Below are positions 57,755 through 64,000 of a stretch of DNA of 64,000 nt, one piece after another. The notes under the pieces are model-generated. The model searched no databases, was not told the DNA's origin, and saw only the letters and a program-made list of their open reading frames with translations. Both the position numbers and the translations under genes were made by a program. The stretch's first letter is position 1; the number at the start of each line of letters is the position of its first letter. Source of the stretch: Chloropicon primus (Eukaryota > Chlorophyta > Chloropicophyceae > Chloropicales > Chloropicaceae). Location of the stretch: positions 1,054,001 to 1,118,000 of the forward strand of contig CP060756.1 in assembly GCA_023205875.1 (NCBI GenBank), in the 5' to 3' direction.

Positions 57755-60742
57755 TCATATCTCGTGGAAGTTCGAGGTCGTCAGGACTTGGAATATCAGC
57801 ACGAGCGCACTGCTGAAGCTCGAGAACGAGGCAAACTCCTGAAAGTAGTCGTTGTCCAAGTGGTTGTTCTCGTTGAACTTCGAGAAGATCTCGATCCCTA
57901 TGTAGGCGTACACGCAGCACACGAGAAAGGTCAGCATCAGGAAGGACAGAGATGTCGGCAAAATCCTGAAGAGCAACAGAAGGAACTGGTTGCTCTCCTT
58001 CTTTCCTATCGTCATGATCCTCATGATTCGAAGGATGTTCGAGAGGATGAAGATGACGAGTGCTATCGAGCCCACAAACGTGGAATCAATTTGATTCGCG
58101 ACCGGTTTCAAGCGCAGTATGGCCGCGAGCACCCCCATGAGAACAGTCACGCAGTCATACCGGTTCCAAATCCCCTTCCAGTACTCCCTCCCAAGCGCTG
58201 CTACCTTGAGGAGGCTCTCGAAAAGGTAGACCAACGACAGGATGTCGTTCATGATGAGTATCTTCCTGTACTCCTCCTGACTCACGATTCCCTTCGTGCA
58301 CAGCATGATCGCGTTGGCGATGAGCAGGGTCAGGATCCCCAATTGAAAAGCTTTGTGGCGGACGAACCTCTTCAGCTGGGTCCTCCATATGGACTTGACA
58401 GTTATCTTCGCGAGGTTCGTTTCGCAGACCCTGAACAGGGTCAACCCCAGCACATCCACCAGGCTCAGGAACTCGAGAGGATCTACGTAGCCGCTCTTGT
58501 CCGTGTCGATTTTGTTCCAGTAGAATACGAGCTTCTCCTCGTCCAGGTACGAACCCATTGTCATCTTCACGAGATCCCGGAAGGTCAAGTAATCGAGGTA
58601 AGCGTCCTCCTTTGACTCGTAGGGGGAGCCGAAGATGGACTCCCTCGTCATCATCTTGTTCATGGTCAAAAGCTCGTACGCGATCAGCAGCGACTTCCTC
58701 TCCTTTGTCCTCTTGATGTAACTAGTCTGTATGGCGTGCTGCCTGTACGAATTATAGACACTGGCAATGAGCACGTTCACAACCCCGAACGTTGTGATGA
58801 GCAGGAAGACGACGAAGAACACCACGTGCAAAATTCTGGATTCTTCTACGTGACCATTTCTCCTCAACTGCTGGTACAGGGACGACGTGAGCTGCGTGTA
58901 ATTCTGATTGTTCCTCGAGTAAACGTCGTACCCTGTCAGATCCACGCCCAGGTTTTCGACGAGGATCCCGTCCTTGCCCTTGGGCAGCCGAAGCTTCCCT
59001 CGGATGGCCGGCATCATGACACAAGGAAAGTTCTCCGTGGTCACCAAGACGTACAAGCTGACGAACGCGCGGTAGACGTTGCTGAAGTTGAAGTCGCATT
59101 CAATTTTCTCCTCCTCGAACTGAATCCAATTGCTCCAGTCGGAGAAAAGCTCCATTCCAGCTACGCTGAAGACGAAGGTGGTCAGGATAAGCAGGGACAG
59201 GGGCTTTGCTGCTGCCATCGCCGCCTGCAGCACGCTGATCAGCTTGTCATACAAGTTCTTCGAGAGCAAAATGCACTGCACTGGTCGAAGAAACCTCGAG
59301 AACCGCGGAACCCCGATATCGCAGTACGCCAGAATCAGGTCCAGGCACATGATTCCCGTGCAGAGGATCCTCGACAAGTTCAGCTTCTGTCTCCAAAAAA
59401 TCCTGTTGGTGGACAGGATCCTCTCGATGCAGATGTCAAAGATGTAAATGGAGACGATCGTCGACTCGATGAGGAGAACGTTGTCCCTCGCCAAGTTGAT
59501 GTAGTCGTTGTTCGAGGCCAGCATGTCTATGCTCGCTGGCTCAAAGGAAGCCAGAATCACGTGAAAGATGCTAAGAAGCAGGATGAATATGTGGTAGATC
59601 TTGCTCGTTACGACCTGGTAGATCCGGAGCTTCACCTCTGTTGCGTTGCGAAGGGTGTACTCTTTCCCGTGCATGATGTTCAGAGTGCAAGTTGCTGCAC
59701 ACCTCTGACACAGAGGGGCAATCCTGTCCAGAGGCAGTCGCTTCGATATGAACAAGTCATCCACCCCCTCCATGGACTCCACGTGCTCGCCATAAGCAGT
59801 GGCATCCATCGCTTCAGTCCCTTCGCTCGTTGCGTACCCCCCGTTCCCACTTGCACTGCTCTCAGACGCCAAGGAACTCGTCTTAGTCGCCGCCGCTATG
59901 CCTTTGTCGCCTTTATGGAGACCGAGCGTGTCCTTCTTGAGCACAGAAGGTCTGGGTCTGACCGCCCTCGATCCCCTCGGCGTCCTCCTTTCCATGACAA
60001 GCTGCTTGTCCAGCTCCTCGAGGTTGGTCACCGTGGGAATCTCATCCAGCTTCTCCTCCGCTAGGCTCATCTCCAGCTCTTTCACCGCGCTCAGCACTCT
60101 TGGGAAAGCGTTCTCGGCACCACGCATGAACGACGAGCGACGGTGTGGCGCCGTCATCGACCTGTTCCTGACCACCTTCGTCTTGCCAGGGGCCCCTTCT
60201 TCTGTGTCCCTGATAACGCCGAAAAAGTTTGAGTCGTCTTTGAGGCCTGAGCGGTTCCTGGAATGAGTGATGGTGATCGCGACATCCCTGCTGCCGTTGT
60301 GCGCCACGTCCGTCTCCGTGAAGGATCGATGAATCCTCGTCTTCGGCTGAGCTGCACTCTTCGAGCTCGACTCTCCCGTCGAACGAGCAGAAGACGGCTG
60401 GGGAGAGCTAGTGGTCCCTACTTGCCCGCCTCGCGCGTTCGCCCCAGCTCCCCGCGAGGGATACGTGTCTCCTCTGCGAAATTGAGCATCCACGAGGTCC
60501 CCCAGGGTAATGTCCAGTGCCCGCGGGCTCAAGACCTGGGTCTCGCTGCCACCATCATCAGACCGTGCCTTTCCCCTCCCACCCTCCTCTGTAACTGGAG
60601 GTAGCTGGTCCCCTCTCCTCTTCCCTGAAGGCGTGCTCCTTCGGAAGGAGCTTGCCGGGGAGGGATTAGGCGTCGACTTCGGCGTGGGAGGAGCCGGCAA
60701 AGTGTATCGCCCCTTCTTCCAACTCTCATCCTGTCCCGACAT
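57755..60742 (-). pseudogene. Two-domain voltage-gated cation channel (TPC-like) ending inside its second pore
   Basis: 995 codons from the ATG at 60742. The N-terminal ~320 residues are disordered. Domain I has S1-S6 (S4 near RFSRFLRPVQCILLSKN; a pore region between LFSDWSNW and NFPCVM). An EF hand lies in the inter-domain linker (DTDKSGYVDPLEF, about 747). Domain II reaches S5 (LPTSLSFLMLTFLVCCVYAY) and the pore helix (SALVLIFQVLTTSNFHEI), then stops. Two-pore channels need an S6 helix after this, so the second gate is missing. No usable splice donor is visible near the stop. The AP2/nuclease gene lies 87 bp further on the other strand. The upstream part looks intact and shows host-like codons, so the truncation is probably recent. 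Confidence 0.8.
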
Positions 60743-61076
60743 CTTCCCAAATCCTGTATTGGCAGGCCACCAACAGTCTCGTCGGTCACCCGTCCCAAGA
60801 CCCGTGCTTTCGCTTCCCTCTGCTCAGGGGCGCCTGCCTGAAGGCCCCTCAACGTCCAACCTTCCCAAGTTGGCGACCTTTGCACGCTCTCGGTTGTCAC
60901 CAAGCCCAACGTGGCCCCATCTTGGTCCGCTCCCCCTTCTCCTTCCTGATGAATTGATTTTTCTGCACAGAACAGTCTGCCTTTTTGAGAGCTTTGTCAC
61001 AAAGGTCGAGCAAGACCAAGAAGAGAGAAAGGAAACAAGCGGAGGCAGGTGGCTTAATGATTACACGGCGGCATTA
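60743..61076. other. Intergenic region between cation channel and GT32 genes
   Basis: This 334-bp region is partly AT-rich near 60950-61080, a likely 3' end for the glycosyltransferase gene on the minus strand. No gene is recognised. Confidence 0.5.
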
Positions 61077-62222
61077 TTAGGCTTGATAAAATACTTCTTT
61101 CGTATAACTGAGCTCTCCTTGCTCTTCGGCTCCCTCGAGCTCCAAGGCATGGGCACCGCCGAATAGGTGAAGGAGCAAGCCAAGCGAGAACCTCTGGATA
61201 ATGATAATGATCATGCGGGCGTACACCAACAAGTCTATTCTCGTAAAATTCGACCTCCAGTGCCCATCAGAGTCGTGATGCAACAGCGCCGCAAACTCTT
61301 CCCTGTCCAGCAGGACTATCTCCCCGTCCTCGCCGTCGAACGTGTGATAAGCCTCGGTGAGCAAATCCGGCCCCGTGGTGTACAATATGTCGTAACTCTC
61401 GGCAACTGGGAGGCGCGCCCTTGCGCTCGCGATGCCCATGACGTGCTGCCAAAACTTGTGCCCCGGCTCGCTCATCATCCAAAAGTTTGCCACCCTGACG
61501 GGGTGCTCCCTCGTCCCGTTCCTGATCTTGTGCGCGGCCATGGCCTCTCCGTAAACCTCAGGGACGATCCTCTCGGTCCCGAGGAAGACCTTTGCCGCCG
61601 GGTACTTGAGCCAAGTCGAGCCCCCCAGATCTCGCTTCACCCCGATGTCAACGTCCGTGTAGACCCCCCCCTCCAGGAACATGAGAATGTACCGGGACAC
61701 GTCGCACTTCTGGATGTAGTGGCCGTACGAAGCGAAAAGGGACATCCAACCCGTGGCGTTCCTCCTCGAAAGGAGTTCCACGATGTTCTTTGGCTCGTGC
61801 CTGACCACGCACGAGGAAGGATTCATCTGCTTCCACTCTCGCATGGCGTCCAAGTACTTTTGAGGCAGCTCGAGGCCTCCGGCCGCGGCGGGCGCTCCGC
61901 CGTCCTCCCTGAACCCTTGCAGGAAGTGTATCGATTGCGGTATCGGGGGCGCCGGGGCCCCAGGCCCCAGACTTCGCTCCTCGAGGAGCGGCGGGCCGGC
62001 ATTGGCCACTTCGACGCACCTGGCTTCGCCGTCCGCGGAAGCATTCTGGGACGTCCCTCGCTCCCCCCGGAACCAGTCGTCGCCAAGGAGGGCGACGACG
62101 TCTTCAGGGGCCACTCTCACCCCACTCCTGATCTGCAGCTCCACGGTGCGTGGGGAAAGCAGCCCAATGCAGGCGAACAGGACCCACGCCACGAGGTACC
62201 CCCCCCTCCGAGCGCACAACAT
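61077..62222 (-). CDS. Golgi-type GT32 glycosyltransferase (OCH1-like, DXD)
   Basis: The product has 381 residues. An N-terminal signal anchor (residues 6-25, GGYLVAWVLFACIGLLSPRT) is followed by a stem. The DXD-type catalytic domain begins at IPQSIHFLQGF and includes the family signature SRYILMFLEGGVYTDVDIGV with the DVD metal-binding motif (about 190). A HPVRVANFWMMSEPGHKFW segment follows. A hydrophobic C-terminal helix (IIIIIQRFSLGLLLHLFGG) is unusual in this family. GT32 enzymes add mannose, galactose or glucosamine to glycoproteins or glycolipids in the Golgi lumen. Donor and acceptor cannot be inferred. Confidence 0.9.
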   Translation of the reverse strand: MLCARRGGYLVAWVLFACIGLLSPRTVELQIRSGVRVAPEDVVALLGDDWFRGERGTSQNASADGEARCVEVANAGPPLLEERSLGPGAPAPPIPQSIHFLQGFREDGGAPAAAGGLELPQKYLDAMREWKQMNPSSCVVRHEPKNIVELLSRRNATGWMSLFASYGHYIQKCDVSRYILMFLEGGVYTDVDIGVKRDLGGSTWLKYPAAKVFLGTERIVPEVYGEAMAAHKIRNGTREHPVRVANFWMMSEPGHKFWQHVMGIASARARLPVAESYDILYTTGPDLLTEAYHTFDGEDGEIVLLDREEFAALLHHDSDGHWRSNFTRIDLLVYARMIIIIIQRFSLGLLLHLFGGAHALELEGAEEQGELSYTKEVFYQA

Positions 62223-62534
62223 CCCAACCCCGAGGCCCCCCTAGGATGCCGCGGAAAGAATCCCCCCTCCGGCAACCGCTTCGCGTTGTCGTGCCCAATG
62301 TCGTGCCCAGGTGTGCGCCCTTGCCCCGCTCGGCATCCGACGTCGCGGCGCGCGCGCCTCTCGCCCGAGTAACGCTCGACCTCGTCCCCACCCTCGAGCG
62401 CCTCGTTACGACGACGGCCAGCCGCTCATTTTGGGGGGGGCGAGAAAAAAAAATCATGCTGTCGGTTGTCCGGTTTTTCCCGTTTCTCCAAAAACAGCCT
62501 CCAAGTTTCCAGATTTTGTTGCTTTGGCTTTGGT
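62223..62534. other. Intergenic region between SEN34 and GT32 genes
   Basis: This 312-bp region has a G run (62432-62439) and a nine-A run (62446-62454). No gene is seen. Confidence 0.5.
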
Positions 62535-63752
62535 TCACAAGTTCAAGTCGATCACGATGGAGTCGTCCCCGGGGTGCTGAAACAGGGACTCGTCCCAGAG
62601 CCCCAGGCCCTTGAGCTCGTCCTTGAGCGCGCGAATGGCCAGGCCGGCTTCCCTCTGCTTCCTCCTGTCCCCCTCCCCCTTGGCCGTCTTGGCCTTGGTC
62701 TTGGCGGCCTCGATCTCTTTCGCGATCTCCGCAAAGGCTTCTTGGGGATCGTCCGGCCTCGACAGCTTCGCGTCCCCGGCGGCCTCGGTGCAAGTCTTGG
62801 GCCCGGGCCGCGCGGCGGCCTCGGCCTCCCCCGCGGGGTCGGCGTCATCCGCGTCCACGTCCATCTCCCACTCCCCTCCGTTGTCCTCCTCGCCCGGCGG
62901 GCCCATCAGGCTCTCGTCGATGTCGATGGCCTCCGGGTTGTCCCAGTCCTCCTCGTCCTCCGGGACGCCCTTGGGCGGATCAGGGAATCCGCCCTCCGGG
63001 GAGAAGGTCAGGAACCGGACCTCCTGGCCCTCGGCTACCGACGCGACGGTCAAGTGCTTCCTGGCGCTGTGAGCGACGCGGGCCGAGGCGATGAGGTGGA
63101 GGGGGTCGATGGGATCGTGCAAGCTCGAGACCTTCAGGGTCACAAAGGCGTGGGCATCGTCCGGGTTGGTCTCGTACACCAAGTACTGCGCCCCGAACTT
63201 CTTCCCGTCCGTCACTGCGTACCCTTTGTCCTTCATCTTGCGGTACACGCAGAGCTTCTCCCGCTCCACCGCGAGCTTCGAGCCCGGGCAGCCCGTCGCG
63301 TCCACCGCCGCCACGTCCCCCGCGAGCGGGAACCTCACCTTGCCCCTCCCGTTGAGCCTCGCCAGGAAGCTCTCCACCCTCTGCGGATCGTGTCCCCCTA
63401 CCAAAGCCCCGGCGGCCCCGCCTCCCCCCGGCCCGCGCTCCTCGACGGACTTCACCGACACGATCTCAATCGCGCCCTTCTCCAGGAGGTACGCCACGGC
63501 CTCGGGCTGGATCTGCACTGGGAGACCGTGAATGCCGTTCTGCTGCAGTTGGCCCGGCACGGCTCCCACGGCGCTCCCGTAGACGTTGTGCTCCGACTTG
63601 AGCCTCTCCACGTCCCTCTCGCTCCACACGAATCCCATTCCCCACAGAATGTCCACCTGAATCTTCCCGCACGACGAGAACGAGGCCTCCCTCCCCGAGG
63701 ACGAGGCCTCCTTCTCCACTGCTCTTGTTCCCCCCGTCGGATCCGTGCCCAT
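62535..63752 (-). CDS. tRNA-splicing endonuclease subunit SEN34
   Basis: The product has 405 residues from the ATG at 63752; the frame is open further upstream but without another ATG. The N-terminal part includes LQQNGIHGLPVQIQPEAVAYL, the SEN N-domain. The catalytic core has GYAVTDGKKFGAQYLVYETN with the general-base Tyr near 191, then DAHAF with the catalytic His, and ARKHLTVAS with the Lys. A long acidic middle insert and a helical C terminus ending DSIVIDLNL complete it. SEN34 cuts at the 3' splice site of intron-containing pre-tRNAs in the SEN complex. All three catalytic residues are present. Confidence 0.9.
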   Translation of the reverse strand: MGTDPTGGTRAVEKEASSSGREASFSSCGKIQVDILWGMGFVWSERDVERLKSEHNVYGSAVGAVPGQLQQNGIHGLPVQIQPEAVAYLLEKGAIEIVSVKSVEERGPGGGGAAGALVGGHDPQRVESFLARLNGRGKVRFPLAGDVAAVDATGCPGSKLAVEREKLCVYRKMKDKGYAVTDGKKFGAQYLVYETNPDDAHAFVTLKVSSLHDPIDPLHLIASARVAHSARKHLTVASVAEGQEVRFLTFSPEGGFPDPPKGVPEDEEDWDNPEAIDIDESLMGPPGEEDNGGEWEMDVDADDADPAGEAEAAARPGPKTCTEAAGDAKLSRPDDPQEAFAEIAKEIEAAKTKAKTAKGEGDRRKQREAGLAIRALKDELKGLGLWDESLFQHPGDDSIVIDLNL

Positions 63753-64000
63753 CTCGTCGCTGTTGACCTGACCCTGCCCTACCTCTGGCGGCGCCGCTCC
63801 GAGTCCACGCCCAACGCTCCCTCCTTCCCTCCCCCCTCCCACCAGCACCCTCAACACAGGCAGACACCCTCCCACCCTCCGACTCGCCTCCGCCGACGCC
63901 GAAAGGCGATCGCAATCGATCGCAATCGATCGATCCTTGGCTTTGGAGGGGAGGGGGAAACCTTTTTTGTTTGCGGATAAACTTGGGCGGATAAGGGGGG
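63753..64000. other. Upstream region of SEN34, cut by the window edge
   Basis: It contains overlapping ATCGATCG-type palindromes at 63907-63935. No further gene is visible up to the edge. Confidence 0.5.

Noticed and set aside
1-64000. CRISPR arrays, bacterial operons, Shine-Dalgarno sites
   Set aside because: The genes are nuclear eukaryotic with introns, and no regularly spaced direct repeats of CRISPR type were seen.
1-64000. LTR retrotransposons, LINEs or complete DNA transposons
   Set aside because: No reverse transcriptase, integrase or transposase-like frames and no long terminal repeats were recognised. Only microsatellites and the AP2/nuclease island look mobile.

Overview
The window is a gene-dense stretch of nuclear DNA, most likely from a small, compact-genome green alga. 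I read about 36 protein-coding genes in 64 kb. The DNA is GC-rich and most genes have no intron. The introns that exist are short GT-AG introns of roughly 60 to 400 nt. A green-lineage origin is suggested by three things. One is a plastid thioredoxin of the CITRX/Trx-z type. The second is a plastid-type FtsZ. The third is the pentamer TGTAA, the chlorophyte poly(A) signal, shortly after several stop codons (for example 651-655, 33493-33497, 51045-51049). Species cannot be named from the sequence; a picoplanktonic lineage such as Chloropicophyceae is only a guess.

Layout. 1-6.4 kb: CDC50-type flippase subunit (partial), lipid-transfer protein, PEX26/APEM9-like tail-anchored protein, an unknown 138-aa protein, a filamin+RRM protein and a nucleolar FKBP. 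6.7-13 kb: RAMP4/SERP1 (three exons), a membrane-anchored FN3+CS protein and a DHX57/DHX29-like helicase. 13-21 kb: TFIIIC subunit head-to-head with organellar uS5, importin-7/8 and FtsZ. 21.7-32 kb: receptor-like phosphodiesterase, Exo84, a nucleotidase-glycosyltransferase fusion and an acidic helical protein. 32.5-39.3 kb: UBC12, Romo1/Mgr2, CDP-DAG synthase, a CZIB-like protein, thioredoxin z and a TPR protein. 40-51 kb: cyclic-nucleotide-binding K+ channel, LUL/MGRN1 E3 ligase, CHD1 remodeller, RPB3 and a GPR107-type membrane protein. 51-64 kb: TPR protein, complex I B14.7 subunit, Tctex1 dynein light chain, a headless sterol reductase, a His-rich probable lumenal protein, an AP2+nuclease gene, a truncated two-domain cation channel, GT32 glycosyltransferase and SEN34.

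Most genes are ordinary housekeeping genes with no operon-like logic. The unusual material lies at 54.6-58 kb. There, a probably foreign AP2/PD-(D/E)XK-type gene with internal duplications sits against a cation channel gene that ends inside its second pore loop. The other standouts are the receptor phosphodiesterase (21.7-25.3 kb) and the nucleotidase-glycosyltransferase fusion (28.0-29.7 kb). Several genes (RAMP4, Romo1/Mgr2, UBC12, the TPR protein, B14.7, RPB3) were put together here from short exons by reading splice sites by eye. Those exon boundaries are inferences without transcript support.
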